Part shown: one piece after another, positions 8,325 through 15,763 of the stretch | Layout: each line of letters begins with the position of its first letter | Numbering within the stretch: position 1 is the stretch's first letter | NCBI GenBank assembly: GCA_038329845.1 | Contig: JBBQNJ010000080.1 | Span: forward strand, 1 to 22,110 | DNA: 22,110 nt | Source: JBBQNJ01 sp038329845 | GTDB taxonomy: Bacteria; Planctomycetota; Phycisphaerae; Tepidisphaerales; Tepidisphaeraceae | Direction of reading: 5' to 3' | Notes under the pieces: generated by a model | Databases searched by the model: none | Told to the model about the DNA's origin: nothing | The model's input: only the letters and a program-made list of their open reading frames with translations | Made by a program: the position numbers and the translations under genes

Positions 8325-10220
8325 TCAGCTTTCGCTTAGAGCGGTTTGGTATTGCCGCATCAGGGCCGAGCGGCTGATCAGGCCGATGACGCGGCCGGAG
8401 GATTTGCTGACGCAGACGGGCAGGCGGGACACATCGTGGCGGGAAAAAGTGTCCATGACGGTCGCCAGATCGTCGCTGACGCGGACCAACGGGATTTCGG
8501 CGCGGGTGACTTCGCTGACCAGCAGCAGCGGGATCGCTTCGCGGTCCATCAAGGCGGAGCGCACATCGTCGCCGACGACCATGCCGGCGTAGACGCCGTC
8601 CTTGTCCATCACCACGTAGTCGCCGGTGCCGGTCTGGGCCGTCAGGTCCAGCACGTGCTGCAGCGGATCGTCCAGCCGCACGGCGCTGGCCGGCTCGAGG
8701 CTCACCTGGTCCAGGCTCATCCGCCGCAGCAGCATCATGTCCCCGGCGCTGCCGAGGCGCACGCCGCGTTCGCGCAGGCTCATGGTGTAGATCGAATCGG
8801 CGAAGAGGAACCGCGCGGTGCCGACGGCGGTGACCGAGGCGAGCATGGCGGGCAGGATGATGTCGTTGTCGGCGCCGGTGACGTCCAGGAGGATGAGGAT
8901 GGCGCTGAGCGGGGCGTGGACGACCGCCGCGAGCACCGCGCCCATTCCGACCAGGGCGTACAACTGAGGATGCAGGTGCGGGAAGATTCCGGTGACCTTC
9001 AGCACCACGCCCATCAGCGCTCCGCCGACCCCGCCGAGGAACAGCGAGGGGGCGATGATCCCGCCGCTGCCGCCGCTGCTGAGGGTCAGGCAGGTGCCGA
9101 CGAGTTTGAGCACGACCAGCACCGCCAGCAGGATCGCCAGTTTGAACACGGGCCGGCCGCTGTAGAAGTTCTCATCGAGCAGTTGCTGGACGACGCCGTA
9201 GCCATCGCCGAAAAACGCGGGCATCGAGTAGTCATGGAAGCCGATGGGCTTGGGTTCGCCGAGCATGACCCAGCCCATGAGCATGACGTAGGCGACGCCG
9301 GTGATGCCGAGCATCGCCCCGCCCATCGCGGGCTTAAGGGCGGCCGAGAGCTTGACCTTGGCGAACAGGTGTTCCGACCAGTTCATCGCCCGGGTTAGCC
9401 CCACGCCGACGACGCCGCAGGCCAGGCCCAGCAGCACGAAGTTGCCGATCTGTCCCCAGCGCATCTGGGGGATGTCGGTCAGAGGGACATGGAAGATCGA
9501 CTTGTATTCCGGCATGTTGAGCAGTTTCTGGAACAGCGCCTGGGTGGTGACATTGGCGATGACCGAGGCGATGACCACGGGTGCGAAGATGCGCACGGAA
9601 AAGTCGCGCAGGATGACCTCCAGCGCGAACAGTACGCCGCCGAAGGGGGAGTTGAAGATGGCGCTGATCCCCGCGGCCGATCCGCAGCCGATGAGGACCG
9701 GCAGGTGGGTGCGTCCGACGCTGAAGACTTGTCCGATCCCCGAGGCGATCGCCGCCCCGATCTGCACGATCGGCCCCTCGGCGCCGGCCGATCCGCCCGA
9801 GCCGATGGTGACGGCGCTGGTGGCGATTTTTTCGATGGCGATCGAGGGCTTGATCACCCCGCGCGAGCGAATGACCGACTCCATCACGTCGATGATTCCG
9901 TGTCCTTCGCGCGCTCCGACGAGGAACCGGGAGACGATTCCGACGATCAGCCCCCCGACGGCGGGGATCAAAATCAGCAGGGCGACTCCCTTGCCGTAGA
10001 GGTCCACGCTGGGGTTGGTATGTTCGTAGAGCAGGCTTCGGAACCAGTCGATCAGTTCGTGGAAACCGACCGCGGCGGCGCCGGTGACGACGCCGATCAG
10101 CACGGCCAGGAAGAGCAGGAACGCATCATCGCCCAGCCCCAGCGCCCGCAAGGCCCGCGTCAGCCCGACCCGCAGCCGTCGTCCCGCCGCCGCGATCCCC
10201 GCGCCCACTTCATCCGACAT
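8325..10220 (-). CDS. ClC-family chloride channel/antiporter with two CBS domains
   Basis: A 631-residue membrane protein read from ATG at 10220; the frame extends to 10418, but that extra part is Arg/Pro-rich and unlike the family. ClC motifs: GSGGSAGAEGPIVQIG (140-155) with the external gating Glu at 148, NSPFGGVLFALE (190-201 region), SSGGSGGIIAPSLFLGG (about 381-397) and a late Tyr in SIYTMSL, equivalent to the central pore Tyr. The usual GSGIP loop reads GHGII, and the residue after the LFALE glutamate is Val where E. coli ClC-ec1 has the internal proton-path Glu203. That hints at altered coupling, possibly channel-like. Residues about 505-625 form a C-terminal CBS pair, a cytosolic nucleotide-sensing module. 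It is divergently oriented to ftsH; the 278-nt gap between them has no recognised gene. Confidence 0.92.
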   Translation of the reverse strand: MSDEVGAGIAAAGRRLRVGLTRALRALGLGDDAFLLFLAVLIGVVTGAAAVGFHELIDWFRSLLYEHTNPSVDLYGKGVALLILIPAVGGLIVGIVSRFLVGAREGHGIIDVMESVIRSRGVIKPSIAIEKIATSAVTIGSGGSAGAEGPIVQIGAAIASGIGQVFSVGRTHLPVLIGCGSAAGISAIFNSPFGGVLFALEVILRDFSVRIFAPVVIASVIANVTTQALFQKLLNMPEYKSIFHVPLTDIPQMRWGQIGNFVLLGLACGVVGVGLTRAMNWSEHLFAKVKLSAALKPAMGGAMLGITGVAYVMLMGWVMLGEPKPIGFHDYSMPAFFGDGYGVVQQLLDENFYSGRPVFKLAILLAVLVVLKLVGTCLTLSSGGSGGIIAPSLFLGGVGGALMGVVLKVTGIFPHLHPQLYALVGMGAVLAAVVHAPLSAILILLDVTGADNDIILPAMLASVTAVGTARFLFADSIYTMSLRERGVRLGSAGDMMLLRRMSLDQVSLEPASAVRLDDPLQHVLDLTAQTGTGDYVVMDKDGVYAGMVVGDDVRSALMDREAIPLLLVSEVTRAEIPLVRVSDDLATVMDTFSRHDVSRLPVCVSKSSGRVIGLISRSALMRQYQTALSES

Positions 10221-10498
10221 GCCGGTGGAGAATAGCGGTCCGGCGATCCAGCGCCAACGTCTGCGCCGCGGTCGCGGGACGGTCCTGGCCTCCGCGGGGG
10301 TGAAAATCACCGCCGATTCGGTCACGCGGGCTGGAAATTGCTCCCCCGGCAACCTTATGATTAGCGGCAACGTAGGGATCATGTCGGCATCGTTCGGCGG
10401 CGGAGGCGCATGGCGCACCCGCCGGCGGGGTGTTTTCGGCGTGGCATCCGTCGCGGATTTGGATGGAAATCAGCCGCGTCCACGAGAGGGATCACCAT

Positions 10499-12547
10499 AT
10501 GGCAGAAAATCGTCCGGAACGTCCCGTCCGCAAGAACGGCCGCCCCGTGGTTCCCGCAAATGGGGGGATGCGCTTCGGGCGCGGATTGTTTGGCTGGGTC
10601 TTGTTCATCGCGCTGGTGATCATGATCTTCGTGCTGCTGAGCAAGGACCGCCGCGCCAGTCAGGAGATCCCGCTGTCGCAGGTGAAGATGCTTCTCGTGG
10701 CCGACAAGGTGCGCGAGATCACCATCGAAGGCGATAAGCTCATCGGCGAGCTGCGCGAGGAGCAGCCGCTGCCCGGCAGCGCCACCGGCAACGTCAAGAA
10801 TTTTTCGAGCAACGTCCCGACCAACGTCAGCACCGACTGGACGTTCACACAGTGGGTTCTGGACAATTCCGGCTCGGCCGTGGTCAAGATCGAGAACAGC
10901 CAGAACCTCTTGATCAACATCCTGATCCCGATCATCCCCTGGCTGCTGATCTTCGGGTTCATCTGGTTCTTCGTCTTCCGCCAGTTGCGCAACAGCGCCG
11001 GGGCGGGTGGAATGCTGGGCAACTTCGGGCGCTCCAAGCACAAGATCACGTCCAAGGAACACACCAACATCACCTTCGAGGACGTGGCGGGCATCGAAGA
11101 GGCGAAGGAAGAGGTGATGGAGATCGTCGAGTTCTTGAAGAACCCCAAGAAGTTTCAGCGCCTCGGCGGGCGCATCCCGCGTGGGGTGCTGCTGGTGGGC
11201 GAACCGGGCACCGGCAAGACCCTGCTGGCCAAGGCGATCGCAGGCGAAGCCGATGTGCCGTTCTTTTCGATCTCCGGCTCCGATTTCGTCGAGATGTTCG
11301 TGGGCGTGGGCGCATCCCGCGTGCGTGATCTGTTCAAGAGCGCCAAGGACAACAGCCCCTGCATTATCTTCCTCGACGAGATTGACGCAGTGGGACGGCG
11401 GCGCGGCTCGGGGTTTAGCTCGGGCGGGCACGATGAGCGCGAGCAGACCCTTAACGCGATTCTCGTCGAGATGGACGGCTTCGACACCAATGACCAGGTG
11501 ATCGTCTGCGCCGCGACCAATCGGGTGGACGTGCTGGACCCGGCATTGACCCGCCCCGGGCGGTTCGATCGCCAGATTTACGTGCCGCTGCCGGACATCA
11601 AGGGCCGGCTGGAAATCCTCAAGGTGCATGGCCGCAAGGTCAAGCTCGGCCCGAACGTGGACATGACGCGGCTGGCCCGAGCCACGCCCGGGTTCAGCGG
11701 CGCCGACCTCGCCGCGATCATCAATGAATCGGCGCTCAGCGCCACCCTGGCCAACAAAGAACACATCGAGATGGACGATCTCGAGGAATCGCGCGACAAG
11801 GTGCGCTGGGGCCGGGCCAAGCGCTCGCGGGTCATCGACGAGAAAGAGAAGCTCGCCACCGCCTACCACGAGGCCGGCCACGCCGTGGTGCGATATTTGT
11901 CCAAGGACGGCGATCCGGTTCACAAAGTCACGATCATCCCCCGCGGCATGATGGGCGGGGCCACCTTCTCGCTGCCCGAGAAGGACCGCATGAGCTACTC
12001 GAAGCGATGGTGCGTCTCGACGGTGATGACGTGCTTCGGCGGGCGGATCGCCGAGGAGATGTTTACCGGCGACATCAACACCGGCGCCGCCGGCGACATC
12101 CGCCAGGCCACCACGTTGGCGCGGCGCATGGTCACCGAATGGGGCATGAACGATCGACTCGGTTTCGTCTTCTACGGCGACGACGATCAGCGCATGAGCT
12201 TCCTGGGCGACGTGGCGGGCAACAAGGACTATTCCCAGGAGACGGCCAAAGCCATCGACGAGGAGGTCAAGAAGCTCATCGACACCTTATACGACCAGAC
12301 GCGCAAGACGCTCGAGGCCCATCGCGACCGCGTCGAGGCGATGGCCAAGGCATTGATGAAGTACGAAACGCTGGACACGAATGACATCGACCGAATCATG
12401 CGAGGCGAAACCCTGACCAAGCCGACGGTGAGCGACTTGCTGGAGAAGGAAGGCCGCCGTGGCCCCGGTACGGTGATCGCCCCGGCCGAATCCCCCGACC
12501 TGCCCGACGTCCGCCCCGGCCTCGGCGGCGTGCCGGCGCCGGGATAA
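10499..12547 (+). CDS. ftsH: ATP-dependent zinc metalloprotease FtsH
   Basis: A 682-residue membrane-anchored AAA+ protease that degrades misfolded and regulatory membrane and cytosolic proteins as a hexamer. The ATG at 10499 was chosen because GAGAGGG lies at 10484-10490 and because the in-frame extension to 10430 is unconserved in character. In order: basic N-terminus, TM1 (about 31-48), an extracytoplasmic domain (49-136), TM2 (about 137-161), Walker A GEPGTGKT (234-241), pore loop MFVGVGASR (266 on), Walker B IIFLDEID (289-296), second region of homology TNRVDVLDPALTRPGRFDR (340-358), zinc-binding HEAGH (457-461) and the third metal ligand Asp in GDIRQATTLARRMVTEWGM (about D533). Length and motifs are normal; the C-terminal 20 residues are Pro/Gly-rich. 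All catalytic elements are intact. Confidence 0.97.
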   Translation: MAENRPERPVRKNGRPVVPANGGMRFGRGLFGWVLFIALVIMIFVLLSKDRRASQEIPLSQVKMLLVADKVREITIEGDKLIGELREEQPLPGSATGNVKNFSSNVPTNVSTDWTFTQWVLDNSGSAVVKIENSQNLLINILIPIIPWLLIFGFIWFFVFRQLRNSAGAGGMLGNFGRSKHKITSKEHTNITFEDVAGIEEAKEEVMEIVEFLKNPKKFQRLGGRIPRGVLLVGEPGTGKTLLAKAIAGEADVPFFSISGSDFVEMFVGVGASRVRDLFKSAKDNSPCIIFLDEIDAVGRRRGSGFSSGGHDEREQTLNAILVEMDGFDTNDQVIVCAATNRVDVLDPALTRPGRFDRQIYVPLPDIKGRLEILKVHGRKVKLGPNVDMTRLARATPGFSGADLAAIINESALSATLANKEHIEMDDLEESRDKVRWGRAKRSRVIDEKEKLATAYHEAGHAVVRYLSKDGDPVHKVTIIPRGMMGGATFSLPEKDRMSYSKRWCVSTVMTCFGGRIAEEMFTGDINTGAAGDIRQATTLARRMVTEWGMNDRLGFVFYGDDDQRMSFLGDVAGNKDYSQETAKAIDEEVKKLIDTLYDQTRKTLEAHRDRVEAMAKALMKYETLDTNDIDRIMRGETLTKPTVSDLLEKEGRRGPGTVIAPAESPDLPDVRPGLGGVPAPG

Positions 12548-12737
12548 GGCCGATCGGGCGGTGCCATGAGGCTTGCGGGCCGGGCCGGCGTTGCTTGCGG
12601 CACAGGGTTGATCACTGACGGTTTCGCCCTCACCGGGCCATGAGCGTGAGCCTCCAAGGTGATGTTCTGTCGCCACCGACATCGGTCGCTTCGGCAATGA
12701 TGAATGGAGCGAAACCCCGACCTTACCAGATCTCGAC

Positions 12738-12743
12738 TATAAT
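12738..12743 (+). promoter_or_regulatory. Candidate -10 element of the toxin-antitoxin operon
   Basis: A perfect TATAAT lies 15 nt before the antitoxin ATG at 12759. No convincing -35 box is seen at 16-18 nt upstream. If used, transcription would begin near 12750, giving a very short leader. The 190 bases between ftsH and this site contain no recognised gene. Confidence 0.4.
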
Positions 12744-12758
12744 GTTCGCAGGTGACAC

Positions 12759-13010
12759 ATGATCTATCGTGGCCGAGTTGAGAACGGAGTGGTGGTGCTG
12801 GAGCCGGGGTCGCGTCTGCGCGAGGGCATGGATGTGCGTGTGGAAGCGATGCCGGAATTGCCCGGCGGGTTGCCGACCGAATCGCCCGTCCCCGACGACG
12901 TTCGGCAACTGCGCCAGGGGCTGTTGGATTTCTCGGGCGTCGTCAAGGACGGCGCGTGCGACCAGGCGCGAAACCACGACCATTACCTGCATGGGATGCC
13001 GCGACGATGA
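12759..13010 (+). CDS. Antitoxin-like protein partner of a PIN toxin
   Basis: An 83-residue protein. The N-terminus MIYRGRVENGVVVLEPGSRL is the short beta-hairpin opening (x-x-G-x-[IV]-x-N-G-x-[IV]-V-L) seen in small antitoxins of the AF2212/DUF104-like type. The C-terminus NHDHYLHGMPRR matches the N-H-D-H-Y-L-[YH]-G end I know from antitoxins that precede PIN toxins. The TGA at 13008-13010 overlaps the ATG of the PIN gene at 13007 (ATGA), implying translational coupling. AGGTG just before the start is a weak ribosome site. Expected role: bind and neutralise the PIN ribonuclease and repress the operon. Since the toxin is frameshifted, the antitoxin may be a relic or may still serve other toxins. 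Confidence 0.75.
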   Translation: MIYRGRVENGVVVLEPGSRLREGMDVRVEAMPELPGGLPTESPVPDDVRQLRQGLLDFSGVVKDGACDQARNHDHYLHGMPRR

Positions 13011-13409
13011 AGGCATGTTTCGCCGACAGCTACTTTTTCATCTCGCTGTTTGTTCGAGAAGGATGAGTTACACGCACGAGCGCAGGCCATTGCCGCGCAA
13101 ATCACCGGCCCGATGTATACGAGTACCTGGGTCTTGGTCGAGGTCGCCGATGCCTTGGCCACCCCGGGTCGTCGGGAAAAATTCTTGCCGCTGCTTCGAT
13201 TTCTGCGCGCTAATCCGCAGGTGACGATCCTACCCCCGGACCCGGAGATTTTTGAGCGCGGCACAGTGATGTTCCACCAGCGCCGCGATAAAGCCTGGTC
13301 GCTGACGGACTGTATTTCGTTTCTCATCATGCACGACCGCGGCCTTCGAGACGCGCTGACCGGCGATCACCATTTCGAGCAGGCCGGTTTCAATGCCCTG
13401 ATGAAGTGA
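13007..13409 (+). pseudogene. PIN-domain (VapC-like) toxin, frameshifted
   Basis: From the ATG at 13007 the frame reads MKACFADSYFFISLFVREG and stops at TGA 13064-13066. From about 13053 another frame continues the same domain: KDELHARAQAIAAQ, then WVLVEVADALATPGRR, WSLTDCISFLIMHDRGL and DHHFEQAGFNALMK, ending at TGA 13407-13409. The two parts together span 403 nt, one base more than 134 codons, consistent with a single inserted base within about 13055-13061. PIN acidic residues are all present across the two frames: D7, the Glu in LVEVAD, the Asp in SLTD and the late Asp in GDHHF. PIN toxins are Mg2+-dependent RNases. As written the protein is broken; a sequencing error remains possible. The last 24 nt of the gene lie inside a repeat that recurs at 13459-13495. 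Confidence 0.8.
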
Positions 13410-13495
13410 AGGTCATCGCGACGGCGCTGGAGCTGCTGGAGTCGGTGAAAAGTGAATTGGTTTCAATACCCTGATGAAGTGAAGGTCATCGCGAC
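13386..13495 (-). CRISPR. CRISPR-like minimal array: two 36-37 nt repeats, one 36-37 nt spacer
   Basis: A 37-nt sequence at 13386-13422 recurs at 13459-13495 with one difference (G13395 versus A13468). The copies are separated by 36 unique bases, and flanks on both sides differ, so this is not a simple tandem duplication. Read on the minus strand the repeat starts GTCGCGATGACC and ends ATTGAAAC(C), the 3' end typical of many CRISPR repeats, and it contains a short GATGA-N8-TCATC dyad. The first copy overlaps the PIN toxin end, encoding GFNALMK and the stop. No cas1/cas2 is nearby, and type I-E repeats (matching the cas8e remnant) are usually 28-29 nt and unlike this. It could instead be a dispersed repeat derived from the PIN gene end. 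Confidence 0.45.
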
Positions 13496-13807
13496 CGTGC
13501 GAGCGAGTGTCAGCGCGGGGAGATCCTTTCGTGATAGCGGGAGACTGTAGTGTGGGGTCTCTCTCCACCGATTTCGTTCCGGACGGCCTTGATGGAGGGG
13601 TGGGGAGAGATCGACCGCCCGGAGCACCCGCCGACGCACGAAGGGCGGATATCGTGGTCTCTCCGGCCTCCTCGCGGCGGCTTGGGGGTTGTGCCCTCAT
13701 CCCCCCATCCCCTCAACTCCCCAACGCCGATTTAGCGCCGTCTCGCCGATCTTAATCGTCGAGACGTGAAATCTCGTCGTAGTCGCGGTAGACTCGCGGC
13801 GATTCTT
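13496..13807. other. Intergenic stretch before proB with an imperfect stem
   Basis: No credible gene is seen in these 312 bases. GTCTCTCTCCACC (13557-13569) can pair with GGTGGGGAGAGAT (13599-13611), 13 pairs including two G-U, around a 29-nt loop. A small CGAGA/TCTCG stem lies at about 13760-13776, and a TAGACT at about 13788 could be a weak -10 for proB. Confidence 0.4.
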
Positions 13808-14926
13808 ATGCCCGCCGAGACGCCTCGCCATCGCCTGGGACTTGCCCGCAACATCGTCGTCAAGCTGGGCACGCAACTGCTGTCCGACTCATTCGGACGG
13901 CTGGACACGGCGTTCATCGCCCATCTGGCCGATCAGGTGGCGACACTTCGCACATCAGGCCGGCAGGTCACCATCGTCAGCTCCGGGGCGATCGGCGCGG
14001 GATTGCGAGAACTGGATCTGCCTGAGCGTCCGACCGACTTGGCCCGGCTTCAGGCGGTGGCGGCGGTGGGGCAACGCAAGCTCATGGACTGCTGGGCCGG
14101 GGCCTTCGCGCCGCACAAGCTTCCCGTGGCCCAGTTGCTGCTGACCCGCCAGGACATCGATCAGCGGGTGCGCTTTCTCAACGTCCGCAACACCATCACC
14201 GCGGTGCAGGCGCTGGGTGCCGTGCCGATCATCAACGAGAATGACACGATCAGCACCGACGAGCTGGTGAAGATCACCTTCGGCGATAACGACATTCTCG
14301 CCGGCGTCGTCACCCACGCGCTGCGGGCGGACTTGCTGGTGCTGCTGACCGTGGTGGACGGACTGCTGGACGCATCGGGACATCCCGTGCGATCGGTGCG
14401 AGATCTGGATCATGCCCGAGAACTCGTCCGGGTCGAAAAAAGTGCCCTGGGCAAAGGGGGGATGAACTCTAAGCTCGAGGCCGCCCGCATGGTCACCGAT
14501 GCCGGCGAGGCGATGGTTGTGGCCAACGGCCGGATGGAGAACATCCTGCCCCGGCTGCTGGGGGGCGAGGAGCTGGGAACGCTGTTCGAGCCAAGCCCGC
14601 GCCGCCGACCCAGCCGCAGCGGTTGGATCGGCTCGGTGCAGCCGGCCGGCGCGATCGTCATCGACGACGGCGCGGTGACGGCGCTGGTCGAGAAGCATCG
14701 CAGCCTGCTGCCGGCGGGAATTGTCCGCGTCGAGGGAGATTTCTCTCGCGGAGATGTCGTGGCGATCCGCGCGGCCGACGGCCGTGCCATTGCTCGCGGG
14801 TTGTGTAACTACTCCTCCGATGTCCTCGGGCAGATTCGCGGCCGCAAGACCGCCGAGGTGCGAAGCCTGCTCAGCGAGTCGGCTTACGACGAAGTCGTCC
14901 ACCGCGACAACCTGGTCGTCGAGTGA
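13808..14926 (+). CDS. proB: Glutamate 5-kinase
   Basis: A 372-residue enzyme that phosphorylates L-glutamate with ATP in the first step of proline synthesis. The amino-acid kinase domain shows VVKLGT (17-22), VSSGAIGAG (57-65), PIINENDT (140-147), TFGDNDILAG (157-166) and GKGGMNSK (215-222; many ProBs have GTGGM). A C-terminal PUA domain follows a Pro/Arg-rich linker (from about residue 275). Length and domain order are those of long bacterial ProBs, which are inhibited by proline through the kinase domain. The ATG at 13808 was chosen over an in-frame GTG at 13766 because the extra 14 residues are Arg-rich and do not look conserved; neither start has a strong Shine-Dalgarno. proA is not adjacent. 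Confidence 0.95.
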   Translation: MPAETPRHRLGLARNIVVKLGTQLLSDSFGRLDTAFIAHLADQVATLRTSGRQVTIVSSGAIGAGLRELDLPERPTDLARLQAVAAVGQRKLMDCWAGAFAPHKLPVAQLLLTRQDIDQRVRFLNVRNTITAVQALGAVPIINENDTISTDELVKITFGDNDILAGVVTHALRADLLVLLTVVDGLLDASGHPVRSVRDLDHARELVRVEKSALGKGGMNSKLEAARMVTDAGEAMVVANGRMENILPRLLGGEELGTLFEPSPRRRPSRSGWIGSVQPAGAIVIDDGAVTALVEKHRSLLPAGIVRVEGDFSRGDVVAIRAADGRAIARGLCNYSSDVLGQIRGRKTAEVRSLLSESAYDEVVHRDNLVVE

Positions 14927-15006
14927 TCCACGCAACGGCGCTGTTTCCCGTACCAAGTTCCCCTAATGCCTGCGATGGAGAGATTCTTCGTGATCCGTTG
15001 AAGGAA

Positions 15007-15214
15007 ATTCTTTCGCTACGACGCAACGACGCTACGGATTTATTTCGCTCGCGGGCCATATTGAGACAATCCACATGAAGTAACCTGTGATACCCCGCGG
15101 GTCCCGAGCCTTTGTGGATTTCTCACTGAAGGCCGCGAGCGACATATCGTCGGGCGATTCGGCGGCGAGATGTTTGCCATCGGATCTATCGCGTTGCGTT
15201 GTGGCGTCTTTGCG
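15007..15214. repeat. Imperfect fold-back (inverted) repeat between proB and the next gene
   Basis: In the 431-nt gap after proB, 15014-15039 resembles the reverse complement of 15188-15214 (about 21 of 26 positions). An inner pair, 15041-15075 and 15113-15146, shares TCGCTCGCGG, TGAGA and AATCCACA on opposite strands. The centre near 15089-15101 is itself nearly palindromic (ACCCCGCGGGT). The right arm has about 40 extra bases between the two matching blocks. No open frame here looks like a gene. It may be a decayed foldback element or a structured intergenic repeat. Confidence 0.55.
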
Positions 15215-15291
15215 AGAGAAAGTATTCGCCCAACCGTCGGTGAAATCGTCGTCGGCGTACCGTTCCTAACGCTGGGTCGTGAAATGGGTCC

Positions 15292-15297
15292 TATACT
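15292..15297 (+). promoter_or_regulatory. Candidate -10 element for the small secreted protein gene
   Basis: TATACT lies 60 nt before the ATG at 15358. No good -35 box is visible at the expected distance, so this is a weak assignment. Confidence 0.25.
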
Positions 15298-15357
15298 TAG
15301 GGGATCTCGCGGCCGTGACGTCATTGGGTCGGGCCGCTTTTGTTGTGAGGAGTCACT

Positions 15358-15699
15358 ATGCGATTTATCCATGCCCTGTGGCTGACGGGTCTGACGGTGT
15401 GTGTCGTGCCTTCGCTGGCGATGGCCGATCATCGCGGCGGCGGAAGTTCAGGCGGTTGGAGCGTGAGCGTCGGGGTCGGGGGCTTCTCGGCGGGATACCG
15501 GTCTACACGGTGCATCCCGTCCTACTATGCGCCCGTCCGGGTGTATGTCGCGCCCGCGCCGGTCTATGTGTATCCGACGCCGCGAGCGTACGGTCCCGCG
15601 ATGTATTGCCCGCCCCCGGTCTATTACTACCGCCCGTCTGGCCCGCCGGCCTCGTACGGCGGGTACTACCGCATAAGCGGCGGCTGGGGCAGGCGCTAA
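15358..15699 (+). CDS. Small secreted Tyr/Pro/Gly-rich protein of unknown function
   Basis: A 113-residue protein with a clear ribosome site (AGGAG at 15348-15352, 5 nt before the ATG) and a signal peptide, MRFIHALWLTGLTVCVVPSL then AMA, with cleavage before D24. The mature part opens with a Gly/Ser-rich stretch (HRGGGSSGGW) and continues as low-complexity Tyr/Pro/Val repeats of the kind VRVYVAP, VYVYPTP and PPVYYYRP, ending GGYYRISGGWGRR. There are two cysteines in the mature part. Such YP-rich sequences are common in planctomycete envelope proteins, but I recognise no family. It is probably exported and may be a structural or matrix component. It stands alone between proB and the protease gene. 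Confidence 0.75.
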   Translation: MRFIHALWLTGLTVCVVPSLAMADHRGGGSSGGWSVSVGVGGFSAGYRSTRCIPSYYAPVRVYVAPAPVYVYPTPRAYGPAMYCPPPVYYYRPSGPPASYGGYYRISGGWGRR

Positions 15700-15763
15700 A
15701 GAATCGTTGATTCCCTTACAGCGCCCTCTTTGCCCCTATCACCGGGGCGGCTAATCTGCCGCA

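Noticed and set aside
8346..9398. A 350-codon plus-strand open frame opposite the ClC gene
   Set aside because: Low-complexity His/Asp/Gly/Gln product; the minus strand carries intact ClC motifs.
10379..11923. A 514-codon minus-strand open frame opposite ftsH
   Set aside because: No domain recognisable; ftsH motifs are complete on the other strand.
13007..13066. A 19-residue peptide as an independent gene
   Set aside because: It is the N-terminus of the PIN domain that continues in another frame, so a frameshift explains it better.
13386..13495. The repeat pair as a simple tandem duplication of the PIN gene end
   Set aside because: A tandem duplication should also copy the flanking or intervening bases; both flanks and the intervening 36 bases are unique. 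It was kept as an alternative only in the weaker form of a dispersed repeat.
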